64,000 nt of DNA, from positions 1 through 64,000 of the forward strand of contig JHYZ01000021.1 of assembly GCA_000621185.1 (NCBI GenBank). The letters are read 5' to 3'. Numbering within the stretch: position 1 is the first letter of the stretch; every line of letters begins with the position of its first letter. Positions 47,489 to 57,452 of the stretch are shown in pieces. The position numbers were made by a program, and so were the translations under genes. This stretch comes from Franconibacter pulveris DSM 19144. Its GTDB lineage: Bacteria > Pseudomonadota > Gammaproteobacteria > Enterobacterales > Enterobacteriaceae. Below the pieces are notes generated by a model. The model saw nothing but the letters and a program-made list of their open reading frames with translations. It was not told where the DNA came from and did not search any database.

Positions 47489-48311
47489 ATCCTTTTTTCG
47501 CGCCGTAGCGCGCAAACCACGCCAGCATTCGCTGCCAGCCATCTTTTGCCGACTCGGCATGGTAGCTCGGGCGATAATCGGCGTTAAACGCATGTCCCGC
47601 TTCCGGATACACCACGATTTCCGCAGTGGCGTTAGCCGCCCGCAGCGCCTGACGCATGGTTTCCACCGTGTCCAGCGGAATGCCGGTGTCCTGCGCGCCA
47701 TACAGCCCTAAAACAGGCGCGTTCAAGTCTGTCGCCACATCCACCGGGTGTTTCGGCGAATTCAGCGTTTTATCGCCCAGCAGTTTGCCATACCAGGCGA
47801 CGGCGGCTTTAAGCTGCGGATTGTGCGCAGCGTAGAGCCAGCTAATGCGCCCGCCCCAGCAGAAGCCGGTGAGCAGCAGCCGATGCGCGTCGCCGCCGTT
47901 GCGCGCCGCCCAGTTGGCGACGTGATCGAGATCCGCCAGCACCTGCGCGTCCGGCACTTTAGAAACCAGATTGCTGAGCAGAGAAGAGATATCGTTGTAA
48001 TCGTTCGGATCGCCCTGGCGGAAGTAGAGTTCTGGCGCCACGGCCAGATACCCCTCAAGCGCCAGACGACGACAGATATCGCGGATATGTTCATGCACGC
48101 CAAAAATTTCCTGCACCACGATAACTACCGGCAGCGGGCCATCGGCGTTTTTCGGGCGGGCGTGATAAGCGGGCATATTGTCGCCCTGTGAAGGAATGGA
48201 GGTTTCACCGGCCAGAATGGCGTCTTCCGGCGTCTGGACTACCGTTGAAGCAACGGGAGAAACGGACGGGGCGAAACCCGGTTTGTTGTCGGTTATTGTG
48301 TTACTGGTCAT
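47487..48311 (-). CDS. dlhH: dienelactone hydrolase-family protein
   Basis: This 274-residue alpha/beta hydrolase is the ysgA/dlhH product; its physiological substrate is not known. The Cys-Asp-His triad is visible in TGFCWGGR, YGAQDTGIP and AGHAFNADY. I chose ATG 48311 (MTSNTITDNKPGFAP), with GGAGA eight bases before; the frame runs 20 codons further but without homology. It is divergent from udp. Confidence 0.92.
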   Translation of the reverse strand: MTSNTITDNKPGFAPSVSPVASTVVQTPEDAILAGETSIPSQGDNMPAYHARPKNADGPLPVVIVVQEIFGVHEHIRDICRRLALEGYLAVAPELYFRQGDPNDYNDISSLLSNLVSKVPDAQVLADLDHVANWAARNGGDAHRLLLTGFCWGGRISWLYAAHNPQLKAAVAWYGKLLGDKTLNSPKHPVDVATDLNAPVLGLYGAQDTGIPLDTVETMRQALRAANATAEIVVYPEAGHAFNADYRPSYHAESAKDGWQRMLAWFARYGAKKG

Positions 48312-48423
48312 GGCATTCTCCGTACCCTTTTTAGCGCATCCGATAACTATAGCGTGCGATGGTAAATTCACCGTTGAACAAAAACGCGCTGTACGAAAGC
48401 GAAAGTTATCATTACAGGCAGTA

Positions 48424-48497
48424 AAGTGTGATTTGCATCACTAATTAATGGAAAAATAATGCAAACTGTTTATATCAAAGTGAATCCTGTCACGAAA
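48424..48497 (+). promoter_or_regulatory. two CRP sites with CytR-type half-sites upstream of udp
   Basis: TGTGA-N6-TCACT (core 48427-48442) and AGTGA-N6-TCACG (core 48479-48494) have centres 52 bp apart, the spacing known from CytR/CRP promoters. TTTGCAT (48432-48438) and ATGCAAA (48459-48465), resembling CytR half-sites, lie in and between them. The second CRP site would be at -41.5 for a start at 48528, with TAAAGT (48516-48521) as -10. Confidence 0.65.
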
Positions 48498-48566
48498 AAG
48501 CGCGAGCGGCTTCTGTAAAGTACCGTTTTGCTTCTTCTGACCAACCGACCTACAGAGGAGTCTTTT

Positions 48567-49328
48567 ATGTCCAGGTCTGACGTTTTTCATCTTGGCCTTA
48601 CCAAAAATGATTTGCAGGGGGCCACGCTTGCTATCGTGCCCGGCGACCCGGAGCGCGTGGAAAAAATCGCTGCGCTGATGGAGAACCCGGTTAAGCTCGC
48701 CTCGCACCGTGAGTTCACTACCTGGCGCGCTGAGCTGGACGGCAAGCCCGTCATTGTTTGCTCCACCGGCATCGGCGGCCCGTCAACCTCAATCGCTGTG
48801 GAAGAACTGGCGCAGCTGGGCATTCGGACTTTCCTGCGCATCGGCACGACCGGCGCCATCCAGCCGCACATTAACGTAGGCGATGTGCTGGTCACGACGG
48901 CCTCCGTACGCCTGGACGGCGCGAGCCTGCATTTCGCGCCGATGGAATACCCGGCGGTGGCAGACTTCGCTTGTACCACAGCGTTAGTTGAAGCGGCAAA
49001 ATCTGTTGGCGCGACGACGCATGTGGGCGTGACCGCCTCTTCTGATACCTTCTACCCGGGCCAGGAGCGTTACGACACCTTTTCCGGCCGGGTAGTCAGC
49101 CGCTTCAAAGGTTCTATGGAAGAGTGGCAGGCGATGGGCGTGATGAACTATGAGATGGAATCCGCCACGCTGCTGACCATGTGTTCAAGTCAGGGGTTGC
49201 GCGCAGGCATGGTGGCGGGCGTTATCGTCAACCGCACCCAGCAGGAAATCCCCAACGCGGAAACCATGAAGCAGACCGAAAGCCACGCCGTGAAAATCGT
49301 GGTCGAAGCGGCGCGCCGCTTGATCTAA
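48567..49328 (+). CDS. udp: uridine phosphorylase
   Basis: Udp cleaves uridine with phosphate to uracil and ribose-1-phosphate. The 253 residues from ATG 48567 match E. coli: [47 protein letters not shown] and [20 protein letters not shown] precedes the ATG. A CytR/CRP-type control region lies upstream. Confidence 0.97.
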   Translation: MSRSDVFHLGLTKNDLQGATLAIVPGDPERVEKIAALMENPVKLASHREFTTWRAELDGKPVIVCSTGIGGPSTSIAVEELAQLGIRTFLRIGTTGAIQPHINVGDVLVTTASVRLDGASLHFAPMEYPAVADFACTTALVEAAKSVGATTHVGVTASSDTFYPGQERYDTFSGRVVSRFKGSMEEWQAMGVMNYEMESATLLTMCSSQGLRAGMVAGVIVNRTQQEIPNAETMKQTESHAVKIVVEAARRLI

Positions 49329-49334
49329 CCCTGC

Positions 49335-49360
49335 AAAGGCCGGCTCCCTCCGGCCTTTTT
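49335..49360 (+). terminator. udp terminator
   Basis: AAAGGCCGG (49335-49343) and CCGGCCTTT (49350-49358) form a 9-bp stem followed by further T residues. A second hairpin follows at once (49361-49385). Confidence 0.85.
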
Positions 49361-49385
49361 GCGTAATTCCTCGCAGGAATTACGC
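49361..49385. repeat. perfect 11-bp hairpin after the udp terminator
   Basis: GCGTAATTCCT (49361-49371) and AGGAATTACGC (49375-49385) are perfect inverted copies with a 3-base loop. It starts immediately at the end of the udp terminator and has no T-run, so it is probably not a terminator itself. Confidence 0.75.
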
Positions 49386-49469
49386 TCCTCACCGAAAAAC
49401 GCTTCCCGTCTGGACATCTGTACAGCACAATCGCTGCTGGCATGCGTTGCAGTTCAGGCAGGAGGCGTT

Positions 49470-50903
49470 GTGGAAAGCTCATACATTTTGTTGGCGATAA
49501 TCGCTCTGGCGGGCGTGCTGGTAGGGTGGCTGTTAGCAAGCCAGCGGGCGGCGCAGCTAAAGGCGGAGTTGCTGGCGGAACAGCGCGATATTTATGGCGA
49601 ACTGAGCGCCGCCAAAGCCTCGCTTGAACAGAGCTTACACTGGCGTGACGAATGCGAACTTCTCAACAATGAACTGCGCAGCCTGCGGGAAATTAACAGC
49701 TCGCTGGAGTCTGACCTGCGCGAAGTCACTACCCGTCTTGAATCCACCCAACTGCACGCCGAAGAGAAGCTGCGCCAGATGATGAACAGCGAGCAGCGCC
49801 TGAGCGAGCAGTTTGAAAATCTCGCCAATCGGATTTTTGAGCAGAGCAACCGGCGGGTTGAAGAGCAGAACCGCCAGAGTCTGAACGGGTTGTTAACGCC
49901 GCTGCGCGAGCAGCTCGACGGTTTTCGCCGCCAGGTGCAGGAGAGCTTCGGCCAGGAGGCGCGGGAGCGCCATACGCTGGCGCATGAAATCCGCAACCTG
50001 CAACAGCTGAACGCGCAAATGGCCCAGGAGGCGATTAACCTTACTCGCGCGCTGAAGGGCGACAACAAAGCCCAGGGCAACTGGGGCGAAGTGGTGCTGG
50101 CTCGGGTGCTGGAGGCTTCTGGCCTGCGCGAAGGGCACGAGTACGAAACGCAGGTCAATATCCAGCTTGCCGACCGCAGCCGCATGCAGCCGGATGTCAT
50201 TGTGAGGCTGCCGCAAGGCAAAGATGTCGTCATCGACGCCAAAATGACGCTGGTGGCCTATGAGCGTTACTTCAACGCGGAAGATGACTATACCCGCGAC
50301 CTGGCGCTTAACGAGCACATCGCCTCTATCCGCAACCATATCCGCCTGCTGGGACGTAAGGATTACCAGCAACTGCCGGGGCTGCGCACGCTCGACTATG
50401 TATTGATGTTTATTCCCGTCGAACCCGCCTTTTTACTGGCTATCGATCGGCAGCCGGAAATCATCAACGAGGCGCTGAAAAATAACATTATGCTCGTCAG
50501 CCCAACCACGCTGCTGGTGGCGCTGCGCACTATCTCTAACCTCTGGCGCTATGAGCATCAGAGCCGAAACGCTCAGCACATCGCCGAACGCGCCAGCCGG
50601 CTGTACGACAAAATGCGCCTGTTCGTGGATGACATGACCGCCATCGGTCAATGTATCGATAAGGCGGGCGACAGCTACCGGCAGGCGATGAAAAAGCTGG
50701 CTTCCGGGCGCGGCAACCTGCTGGTGCAGGCCGAAGCGTTTCGCGCGCTGGGCGTGGAAATTAAGCGCGAGATTAATCCGGATTTAGTGGAACAGGCCCG
50801 CCAGGAAGAGGAGGCGTGGCCGCTGCCGGATGGGCAGAATGCGTCAAAGGACGCTATAAATGACAATAGCTTAACTTCATACCGCGCCGCGGGCGAAGGC
50901 TAA
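49470..50903 (+). CDS. rmuC: RmuC, DNA recombination limiting protein
   Basis: RmuC limits inversion at short inverted repeats and has a predicted restriction-endonuclease-like fold. The protein begins with a membrane segment (YILLAIIALAGVLVGWLLA), then a long coiled coil to about residue 200, and a PD-(D/E)xK-type core with PDVIVRLP and VVIDAKMTL. I chose GTG 49470 with GGAGG (49461-49465) four bases before it, giving 477 residues (E. coli 475). The frame stays open 37 codons upstream without homology. The C-terminal tail differs from E. coli. Confidence 0.92.
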   Translation: MESSYILLAIIALAGVLVGWLLASQRAAQLKAELLAEQRDIYGELSAAKASLEQSLHWRDECELLNNELRSLREINSSLESDLREVTTRLESTQLHAEEKLRQMMNSEQRLSEQFENLANRIFEQSNRRVEEQNRQSLNGLLTPLREQLDGFRRQVQESFGQEARERHTLAHEIRNLQQLNAQMAQEAINLTRALKGDNKAQGNWGEVVLARVLEASGLREGHEYETQVNIQLADRSRMQPDVIVRLPQGKDVVIDAKMTLVAYERYFNAEDDYTRDLALNEHIASIRNHIRLLGRKDYQQLPGLRTLDYVLMFIPVEPAFLLAIDRQPEIINEALKNNIMLVSPTTLLVALRTISNLWRYEHQSRNAQHIAERASRLYDKMRLFVDDMTAIGQCIDKAGDSYRQAMKKLASGRGNLLVQAEAFRALGVEIKREINPDLVEQARQEEEAWPLPDGQNASKDAINDNSLTSYRAAGEG

Positions 50904-50993
50904 GACGGCGCTACGCGATGGCCTTGAATCATAGGGCAATCGCGCCCAATCTGTTACACTTCACGAACATTTTCTTGATAAGCAGGCACTGAG

Positions 50994-51749
50994 ATGGTTG
51001 AAGATTCACAAGAAACAACGCACTTTGGCTTCCAGACTGTAGCGAAAACGGAAAAAGCCGATAAAGTCGCGCAGGTGTTTCATTCTGTGGCCGCAAAATA
51101 CGATATCATGAACGACCTGATGTCTTTTGGCATTCATCGTCTGTGGAAGCGCTTCACTATCGACTGCAGCGGCGTACGTCGTGGGCAAAGCGTGCTGGAT
51201 CTCGCGGGCGGCACCGGCGACCTGACCGCTAAATTCTCCCGTCTGGTTGGCGAGAGCGGCCGGGTGGTGCTGGCGGATATCAACGACTCCATGCTGAAAA
51301 TGGGCCGCGAAAAGCTGCGCAATACCGGCGTGGTCGGCAATGTCGAGTATGTGCAGGCGAACGCCGAAGCGCTGCCTTTTCCTGATAACACTTTCGACTG
51401 CATCACCATCTCTTTTGGTTTGCGTAACGTTACCGACAAAGAAAAAGCGCTGCGCTCCATGTTCCGCGTGCTGAAGCCGGGCGGCCGCCTGCTGGTGCTG
51501 GAGTTCTCCAAGCCGACCATTGAGCCGCTCAGCAAAGCCTATGACGCTTACTCTTTCCACGTATTGCCGCGCGTAGGCGAGATGGTGGCGAATGATGCGG
51601 AGAGCTACCGTTATCTGGCCGAATCTATCCGCATGCATCCGGATCAGGATACGCTGAAAGCGATGATGGAAGACGCCGGTTTTGAAAGCGTGAACTATTA
51701 CAACATGACCGGCGGCATCGTGGCGCTGCATCGGGGCTACAAGTTCTGA
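50994..51749 (+). CDS. ubiE: ubiquinone/menaquinone C-methyltransferase UbiE
   Basis: UbiE performs the C-methylation step shared by ubiquinone and menaquinone synthesis. The 251 residues match E. coli, with the SAM motif [14 protein letters not shown] and the signatures [17 protein letters not shown] and [15 protein letters not shown]. It begins the ubiE-ubiJ-ubiB operon. Confidence 0.97.
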   Translation: MVEDSQETTHFGFQTVAKTEKADKVAQVFHSVAAKYDIMNDLMSFGIHRLWKRFTIDCSGVRRGQSVLDLAGGTGDLTAKFSRLVGESGRVVLADINDSMLKMGREKLRNTGVVGNVEYVQANAEALPFPDNTFDCITISFGLRNVTDKEKALRSMFRVLKPGGRLLVLEFSKPTIEPLSKAYDAYSFHVLPRVGEMVANDAESYRYLAESIRMHPDQDTLKAMMEDAGFESVNYYNMTGGIVALHRGYKF

Positions 51750-51762
51750 CAGGAGGTGGCGG

Positions 51763-52368
51763 ATGCCGTTCACACCCCTTATTACGGCAGGCATAGAGGG
51801 CGTGCTTAACACCTTCCTCTATCGCGAGCCGGCGCTGAAAGGGCCGCGCCAGCGCTTACAGGGAAAAGTGTTGCGGGTAGTGCTAAAAGAGTTTTCCGCG
51901 CCGCTGGTGCTCTCTTTTAGTGAAAAGCAACTGGATGTGCTGAGCCAGTGGGAAGGCGAGGCGGACTGCTCGGTAATTACCCGGCTTTCAGTGCTGCCTA
52001 AATTGCAGGACAGACAGCAGCTCACCTCGCTTATTCGCAGCGGCGAACTGGAAGTGCAGGGCGACCTGCAGGTCGTGCAAAATTTTGTCGCGCTGCTGGA
52101 TTTAGCAGAGTTTGATCCTGCGGAGTTGCTTGCACCCTATACGGGCGATATCGCCGCTGAAGGGATCAGCAAGGTGGTGCGCCGTGGCGGTTCATTGCTA
52201 AAGAAAAGCGTTATCCGCAACCAGCAGTACCTGGCTGAGGCCTTGACTGAAGAGTGGCGAGTGGCGCCGGGAAGGCTTGAAGTCGCCTGGTTTTCTGAGG
52301 AGATCTCGGCGATTGAGCGCTCTGTAGAAGCATTAACCAAACGGCTGAATAAACTGGAGGGCAAATGA
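51763..52368 (+). CDS. ubiJ: ubiquinone biosynthesis accessory protein UbiJ
   Basis: UbiJ is a lipid-binding SCP2-domain protein that, with UbiK, organises the soluble ubiquinone assembly complex. The 201 residues match E. coli; the N-terminal SCP2-like domain begins [20 protein letters not shown] and a C-terminal helix ends [20 protein letters not shown] lies before the ATG. In E. coli an sRNA (EsrE) is reported from the 3' part of this gene; I could not confirm it here. It overlaps ubiB by 4 bp. Confidence 0.93.
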   Translation: MPFTPLITAGIEGVLNTFLYREPALKGPRQRLQGKVLRVVLKEFSAPLVLSFSEKQLDVLSQWEGEADCSVITRLSVLPKLQDRQQLTSLIRSGELEVQGDLQVVQNFVALLDLAEFDPAELLAPYTGDIAAEGISKVVRRGGSLLKKSVIRNQQYLAEALTEEWRVAPGRLEVAWFSEEISAIERSVEALTKRLNKLEGK

Positions 52369-54005
52369 CGCCAGGTGAAATTCGGCGCCTTTATTTCATC
52401 ATTCAGACCTTTCTAAGCTATGGGCTTGATGAGCTCATTCCCCGTATGCGTATCACGCTGCCGCTGCGCCTTTGGCGACGCGGGCTGTTCTGGATGCCTA
52501 ACCGGCATAAAGATAAAGAACTGGGCGAGCGTCTGCGTCTGGCTTTACAGGAGCTTGGTCCGGTCTGGATTAAATTTGGTCAGATGTTGTCAACCCGCCG
52601 CGATCTTTTCCCGCCGCAGATAGCCGATCAACTGGCGCTGTTGCAGGACCGCGTGGCCCCGTTTGACGGCGTGCTGGCGAAACGGCAAATCGAAAAGGCG
52701 ATGGGCGATATTCCTGTCGAAACCTGGTTTGACAACTTCGACATCAAACCGCTGGCCTCCGCCTCGATTGCGCAAGTGCATACCGCCCGGCTGAAAGAGA
52801 ACGGGAAAGAGGTAGTCATCAAAGTTATCCGTCCGGATATCCTGCCGGTTATCCAGGCGGACATGAAGCTCATCTACCGGCTCGCCCGCTGGGTGCCGCG
52901 TCTGATGCCGGATGGCCGCCGTTTGCGCCCGCTGGAAGTGGTGCGCGAATATGAAAAAACGCTGATTGATGAGCTGGATCTGCTAAGAGAGGCGGCTAAC
53001 GCCATTCAGCTGCGCCGTAACTTTGAAAATAGCAAAATGCTGTACGTGCCGGAGGTTTACTCCGACTATTGCAGTCAGAACATGCTGGTCATGGAGCGCA
53101 TTTACGGCATTCCAGTTTCTGATGTGGCGGCGCTTGAGAAAAACGGCACCAACCTGAAACTGCTGGCTGAGCGCGGCGTGCGCGTCTTCTTCACCCAGGT
53201 ATTTCGCGACAGCTTCTTCCATGGCGATATGCACCCTGGCAATATTTTCGTCAGCTACGACCACCCGGAAGACCCGCAATATATCGGTATCGACTGCGGC
53301 ATTGTGGGCTCGCTTAACAAAGAAGATAAGCGTTATCTGGCGGAAAACTTTATCGCTTTCTTTAACCGTGACTACCGCAAAGTCGCGGAGCTACACGTTG
53401 ATTCCGGCTGGGTGCCGCCCGATACCAACGTTGAAGAGTTCGAATTTGCCATCCGTACCGTCTGCGAGCCGATTTTTGAAAAGCCGCTGGCCGAAATCTC
53501 GTTCGGGCATGTCCTGCTGAACCTTTTTAACACGGCGCGCCGCTTCAATATGGAAGTGCAGCCGCAGTTAGTGTTGTTGCAAAAAACGCTGCTTTATATC
53601 GAAGGCGTAGGGCGTCAGCTTTATCCTCAGCTTGATTTATGGAAAACGGCGAAACCTTTTCTGGAAACCTGGATCAAAGATCAGGTGGGCTTCCCGGCGC
53701 TGGTGCGCGCGGTTAAAGAGAAATCCCCTTATTGGGTGGAAAAACTGCCCGATTTGCCGGAGCTGGTTTACAACAGCTTGCGTCAGGGCAAACAACTGCA
53801 ACAAAGCGTTGATAAGATTGCCAATGAATTGCACGCTCATCGCGTTCGGCAGGGACAGTCGCGTTACCTTTTCGGGGTGGGCGCTACGCTGTTGCTGAGC
53901 GGCACGCTGCTGCTTATCAACCGGCCCGACTGGGAGTTTACGCCCGCCTGGCTGATGGCGGGAGGGCTTGTCGTCTGGCTTATCGGCTGGCGGCAATCGA
54001 GTTGA
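52365..54005 (+). CDS. ubiB: UbiB, atypical kinase/ATPase for ubiquinone biosynthesis
   Basis: UbiB belongs to the ADCK/UbiB family and is needed for ubiquinone synthesis, probably by extracting intermediates from the membrane. The 546 residues match E. coli. The KxGQ motif is in [16 protein letters not shown], the Ala-rich loop in [13 protein letters not shown], and the catalytic HGDMHPGN and IDCGIVG are clear. Two membrane segments lie at the C-terminus. Confidence 0.96.
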   Translation: MTPGEIRRLYFIIQTFLSYGLDELIPRMRITLPLRLWRRGLFWMPNRHKDKELGERLRLALQELGPVWIKFGQMLSTRRDLFPPQIADQLALLQDRVAPFDGVLAKRQIEKAMGDIPVETWFDNFDIKPLASASIAQVHTARLKENGKEVVIKVIRPDILPVIQADMKLIYRLARWVPRLMPDGRRLRPLEVVREYEKTLIDELDLLREAANAIQLRRNFENSKMLYVPEVYSDYCSQNMLVMERIYGIPVSDVAALEKNGTNLKLLAERGVRVFFTQVFRDSFFHGDMHPGNIFVSYDHPEDPQYIGIDCGIVGSLNKEDKRYLAENFIAFFNRDYRKVAELHVDSGWVPPDTNVEEFEFAIRTVCEPIFEKPLAEISFGHVLLNLFNTARRFNMEVQPQLVLLQKTLLYIEGVGRQLYPQLDLWKTAKPFLETWIKDQVGFPALVRAVKEKSPYWVEKLPDLPELVYNSLRQGKQLQQSVDKIANELHAHRVRQGQSRYLFGVGATLLLSGTLLLINRPDWEFTPAWLMAGGLVVWLIGWRQSS

Positions 54006-54022
54006 ATTTATCGTCATGGAAT

Positions 54023-54046
54023 GGCCGCGTGATTTATAATGCGGCC
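54023..54046 (+). promoter_or_regulatory. candidate tatA promoter within an inverted repeat
   Basis: A perfect -10 hexamer TATAAT (54035-54040) sits in the spacer of the repeat GGCCGC (54023-54028)/GCGGCC (54041-54046). A good -35 is not seen at the right distance (CGTCAT at 54012). Initiation would be near 54047, 31 bases before tatA. Confidence 0.45.
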
Positions 54047-54077
54047 TGATACTTCTTCATTAGTAGCTGAGGTTTTT

Positions 54078-54332
54078 ATGGGTGGCATCAGTATCTGGCA
54101 ATTGTTAATTATTGCCGTTCTCGTCGTTTTGCTTTTCGGCACCAAAAAATTGCGCTCTCTGGGGTCCGATCTGGGCGAATCGATCAAGGGCTTTAAAAAG
54201 TCCATGAGCGATGACGACAAAAAAGAGACCTCGCACCAGCAGGATGCTGATTTCACTGCGAAATCAATCGCTGATAAGCCTGATGAGGCTAAAAAAGACG
54301 AGGCGAAACGCCACGATAAAGAGCAGGTGTAA
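54078..54332 (+). CDS. tatA: twin-arginine translocase subunit TatA
   Basis: TatA forms the oligomeric channel-like part of the Tat exporter of folded proteins. From ATG 54078 it has 84 residues (E. coli 89): a single membrane segment ([20 protein letters not shown]), the [20 protein letters not shown] amphipathic helix, and a charged tail. The 13 upstream codons in frame lack family similarity. Confidence 0.96.
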   Translation: MGGISIWQLLIIAVLVVLLFGTKKLRSLGSDLGESIKGFKKSMSDDDKKETSHQQDADFTAKSIADKPDEAKKDEAKRHDKEQV

Positions 54333-54335
54333 TTC

Positions 54336-54908
54336 GTGTTTGATATTGGTTTTAGTGAACTGCTGCTGGTCTTCGTTATCGGTCTCATTGTACTGGGGCC
54401 GCAACGCTTGCCTGTCGCGGTGAAAACTGTGGTGGGTTGGATCCGGGCGCTGCGCTCGCTGGCCACTACCGTACAAAATGAGCTTTCTCAGGAGCTGAAG
54501 ATTCAGGAATTGCAGGACAGCCTGAAGAAAGTGGAAAAGGCGAGCCTTAATAACCTGACGCCAGAGCTGAAGGAGTCGATGGATGAGCTGCGTCATGCAG
54601 CGGAAGCCATGAAGCGCTCTTATACCGCGAATGACCCGGAGAAGGCGAGTGACGAGGCCCACACCATTCACAATCCGCTGGTGAAGGACAACGAAGCGAG
54701 CCATGAAGGCGTTACGCCGGGCTCGGCGGAGCATCAGGCCGAAGCGCCTGCGCAAAAGCCAGCCGCAGCGCCTGAGCAATCTGCTCAGCCAGCGGCCAGC
54801 GCCGAGGCGTCGACCGCGAAACCGCAGCCCGCGCCGGAGGTCAAAAAGGCTGAGCCCGTAGTCTCCCGTAATCCGGAACCGGCTTCCCCAACGAGTGATA
54901 AACCCTGA
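54336..54908 (+). CDS. tatB: twin-arginine translocase subunit TatB
   Basis: TatB with TatC forms the signal-peptide receptor. The 190 residues start at GTG 54336 ([20 protein letters not shown]), three bases after the tatA stop. The conserved GPQRLP hinge and amphipathic helix follow. The last 80 residues are a variable Ala/Pro/Glu-rich tail, longer than in E. coli TatB (171 residues), which is a common place for variation. Confidence 0.95.
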   Translation: MFDIGFSELLLVFVIGLIVLGPQRLPVAVKTVVGWIRALRSLATTVQNELSQELKIQELQDSLKKVEKASLNNLTPELKESMDELRHAAEAMKRSYTANDPEKASDEAHTIHNPLVKDNEASHEGVTPGSAEHQAEAPAQKPAAAPEQSAQPAASAEASTAKPQPAPEVKKAEPVVSRNPEPASPTSDKP

Positions 54909-54910
54909 AC

Positions 54911-55666
54911 ATGGCTGTTGAAGATACCCAACCCTTAATCAGTCATCTGATTGAACTGCGCAAGCGGCTGCTGAACTGCATTATTGCGGTACTGGTCATT
55001 TTCCTGGCGCTGGTCTATTTCGCGAACGATATTTACCAGCTGGTCGCCGCGCCGCTTATCTCTCAGATGCCGCTTGGCGCGACCATGATCGCCACCGATG
55101 TGGCCTCGCCGTTTTTTACCCCTATCAAGCTTACTATCATGGTGTCGGTCATCCTGTCGGCGCCGGTTATTCTCTACCAGGTATGGGCTTTTGTCGCACC
55201 GGCGCTGTACAAACATGAACGTCGGCTGGTCGTGCCGCTGCTGGTATCCAGCACGCTGCTCTTTTATATCGGCATGGCGTTTGCCTACTTTGTCGTTTTC
55301 CCGCTGGCGTTTGGCTTTTTAACCAAAACGGCGCCTGCGGGCGTGGTCGTATCAACAGACATCACCAGTTATCTTGATTTCGTGATGGCGCTGTTTATGG
55401 CCTTCGGCGTGTCGTTTGAGGTGCCGGTCGCCATTGTGCTGCTCTGCTGGCTTGGCGTAACCACACCGGAAGATCTCAAGGCGAAGCGGCCGTATGTGCT
55501 GGTCGGCGCTTTCGTCATCGGTATGCTGCTGACGCCGCCGGATGTCTTTTCACAAACGCTGCTGGCGATTCCGATGTACTGCCTGTTTGAAGTCGGCGTC
55601 TTTTTCGCAAGATTCTATGTCGGCAAACGCCGCCCGGATAATTCGGAAGAAGAATCGCAAGAGTAA
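54911..55666 (+). CDS. tatC: twin-arginine translocase subunit TatC
   Basis: TatC is the six-span membrane receptor for twin-arginine signal peptides. The 251 residues carry [40 protein letters not shown]-like YKHERR and [16 protein letters not shown] with the conserved glutamate. It starts two bases after tatB stops and ends before a hairpin terminator. Confidence 0.96.
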   Translation: MAVEDTQPLISHLIELRKRLLNCIIAVLVIFLALVYFANDIYQLVAAPLISQMPLGATMIATDVASPFFTPIKLTIMVSVILSAPVILYQVWAFVAPALYKHERRLVVPLLVSSTLLFYIGMAFAYFVVFPLAFGFLTKTAPAGVVVSTDITSYLDFVMALFMAFGVSFEVPVAIVLLCWLGVTTPEDLKAKRPYVLVGAFVIGMLLTPPDVFSQTLLAIPMYCLFEVGVFFARFYVGKRRPDNSEEESQE

Positions 55667-55671
55667 GTGAT

Positions 55672-55695
55672 AACCGCCCGTCAGGGCGGTTTTTA
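55672..55695 (+). terminator. terminator at the end of tatABC
   Basis: ACCGCCC (55673-55679) and GGGCGGT (55684-55690) form a 7-bp stem with a four-base loop and five T residues. It lies between tatC and tatD and ends 14 bases before the tatD start. Confidence 0.8.
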
Positions 55696-55708
55696 TATGG
55701 GAAGCGCT

Positions 55709-56500
55709 ATGTTTGATATTGGACTGAACATCACCAGCTCACAGTTCGCCAAAGACCGTGATGAAGTCATTTCGCGCGCGCATGCGGCCGGGGTGAACGG
55801 CCTGCTTTTTACCGGCACGAATCTGCATGAAAGCGCCCAGGCGCAGCAGCTGGCGCAGCGCTACGAGCGTTGCTGGTCCACCGCAGGGGTGCATCCTCAC
55901 GACAGCAGTCAGTGGGATGACGCTTCTGCTCAGCAGTTGCGTGAGCTTGCCCGCCAGCCGGAAGTGGTGGCGATTGGCGAATGCGGGCTCGATTTTAACC
56001 GTAACTTTTCTACGCCCGAAGCGCAGGAGCGCGCGTTCAGCGCCCAACTGGCGATAGCCGCTGAGCTCGGCATGCCGGTTTTTATGCATTGCCGCGATGC
56101 GCATGCGCGTTTCCTCGCTTTGCTCGACCCGTGGCTTGATAAACTCCCCGGCGCGGTGCTGCACTGTTTTACCGGCACTGAAGAGGAAGCGAGAGATTGC
56201 CTGGCGCGCGGGCTCTATCTGGGGATTACCGGCTGGGTGTGCGATGAGCGCCGCGGCCTGGCATTGCGCGAGCTGCTGCCGGTTATTCCTGCCGACAAAC
56301 TCCTGCTGGAAACGGATGCGCCTTATCTTTTGCCGCGCGATCTCTCACCTAAACCCGCTTCACGGCGTAACGAGCCTTGCTATCTGCCGCATATTCTTGA
56401 ACGCGTCGCCGCCTGGCGTGGAGAGGATGCCCGCTGGCTGGAGCAGGTAACCGATGCAAATGCGGCGCGCCTGTTTTTTTCCCGTCCTGTTGCGACATAA
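55709..56500 (+). CDS. tatD: TatD, metal-dependent 3'-5' exonuclease
   Basis: TatD is a TIM-barrel metal-dependent DNase that is not needed for Tat export. I chose ATG 55709 ([20 protein letters not shown]), preceded by GGGAAG; ATG 55697 is four codons upstream. The 263 residues include [43 protein letters not shown] and [11 protein letters not shown], which supply the metal ligands. Confidence 0.95.
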   Translation: MFDIGLNITSSQFAKDRDEVISRAHAAGVNGLLFTGTNLHESAQAQQLAQRYERCWSTAGVHPHDSSQWDDASAQQLRELARQPEVVAIGECGLDFNRNFSTPEAQERAFSAQLAIAAELGMPVFMHCRDAHARFLALLDPWLDKLPGAVLHCFTGTEEEARDCLARGLYLGITGWVCDERRGLALRELLPVIPADKLLLETDAPYLLPRDLSPKPASRRNEPCYLPHILERVAAWRGEDARWLEQVTDANAARLFFSRPVAT

Positions 56501-56592
56501 CCGTACAGAAATATACACAGATGTCAGAATGGCGGTTTCTTCGCAGTGATATCCTTGGCGCTGGCAGTAACCTGGTTTGTTAAGGAAAAATC

Positions 56593-56925
56593 ATGCAAAA
56601 GAAAATCACTGGAATGTTCATTCTCTGTCTGGCGCTGGCTGGTCAGGCGCAGGCTATCGATAAAACAGCTACTGGCGCGGTGCTGGGCGCCACGGCGGGC
56701 GCGGTTGCCGGCAAGAGCGTTAAAAGCACTGTTGGCGGCGCTGTGGTTGGCGCAGGCGCGGGCGCAATGCTTAAAAAAGGCGACAAAGGAAAAGCGGCGC
56801 GTAAGGGCGGCGCTGTTGGCGCGGTAGTGGGTGCGGGAGTCGCTGCGGCAACAGGGAAAAGCGTGTTGAAAGGCGCTGCGGTTGGCGCAGGCGCAGGCGG
56901 CGTGGTCGGCGAAGCGACCCATTAA
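56593..56925 (+). CDS. small exported glycine-zipper protein
   Basis: This 110-residue protein has a signal peptide (MQKKITGMFILCLALAGQAQ plus A21) without a lipobox cysteine. The mature part is a glycine zipper: GAVLGATAGAVAGKS, GGAVVGAGAGAMLKKG, then a basic linker (KGDKGKAARKGG), then GAVVGAGVAAATGKS and GAAVGAGAGGVVGEA. The two halves look like an internal duplication. Such helices insert into or line membranes. AAGGAAA precedes the ATG. It lies between tatD and convergent rfaH; E. coli has no gene here. Function unknown. Confidence 0.85.
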   Translation: MQKKITGMFILCLALAGQAQAIDKTATGAVLGATAGAVAGKSVKSTVGGAVVGAGAGAMLKKGDKGKAARKGGAVGAVVGAGVAAATGKSVLKGAAVGAGAGGVVGEATH

Positions 56926-56932
56926 TAACCGG

Positions 56933-56959
56933 CATCGGCTCGCAATGCGCGGGCCGATG
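56933..56959. terminator. candidate terminator between the glycine-zipper gene and rfaH
   Basis: CATCGGC (56933-56939) and GCCGATG (56953-56959) form a 7-bp stem, seven bases past the stop of the glycine-zipper gene. The T-run is interrupted, so it is only a candidate, possibly shared with rfaH. Confidence 0.45.
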
Positions 56960-56963
56960 GGAA

Positions 56964-57452
56964 TTAAATTTTACGGAAATCGGTGTTTTTTACGCTCTGC
57001 CGAACCTGCTTGTTAAGCAGATTAAGCAGCAGCATGGAGCGGGTCTCGCCATCCGGCTCGGTGAAAATCGCTTCCAGTCCCTCAAAAGCGCCTTCGGTAA
57101 TCACCACTTTATCGCCTTCATATGGCGTTTGCGGGTCAGTAACCTCTTCTGGCTGGCAGTTCTGCAGCTGTTCAATCACCGTCAGCGGCACCATGGCAGG
57201 TTGCGAACCAAAACGAACAAAATGGCTGACGCCGCGAGTCGCGCTGATAGTCGTGGTATGAATCTCTTCCGGATCGAATTCCACAAACATATAGTTCGGG
57301 AACAGAGGCTCACTGACTGCAGCGCGTTTTCCCCGCACGATTTTTTCAAGCGTAATCATGGGGGTCAGGCAATTGACCTGCTGGCGCTCAAGATGCTCTT
57401 GCGCACGCTGAAGCTGTCCTCGTTTGCAGTACAGTAGATACCAGGATCGCAT
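56964..57452 (-). CDS. rfaH: transcription/translation regulator RfaH
   Basis: RfaH is a NusG paralogue recruited at ops sites to antiterminate long LPS, capsule and similar operons; its C-terminal KOW domain refolds to recruit ribosomes. The 162 residues match E. coli, with the N-terminal NGN domain ([20 protein letters not shown]) and the C-terminal [18 protein letters not shown]. It is divergent from ubiD. Confidence 0.97.
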   Translation of the reverse strand: MRSWYLLYCKRGQLQRAQEHLERQQVNCLTPMITLEKIVRGKRAAVSEPLFPNYMFVEFDPEEIHTTTISATRGVSHFVRFGSQPAMVPLTVIEQLQNCQPEEVTDPQTPYEGDKVVITEGAFEGLEAIFTEPDGETRSMLLLNLLNKQVRQSVKNTDFRKI

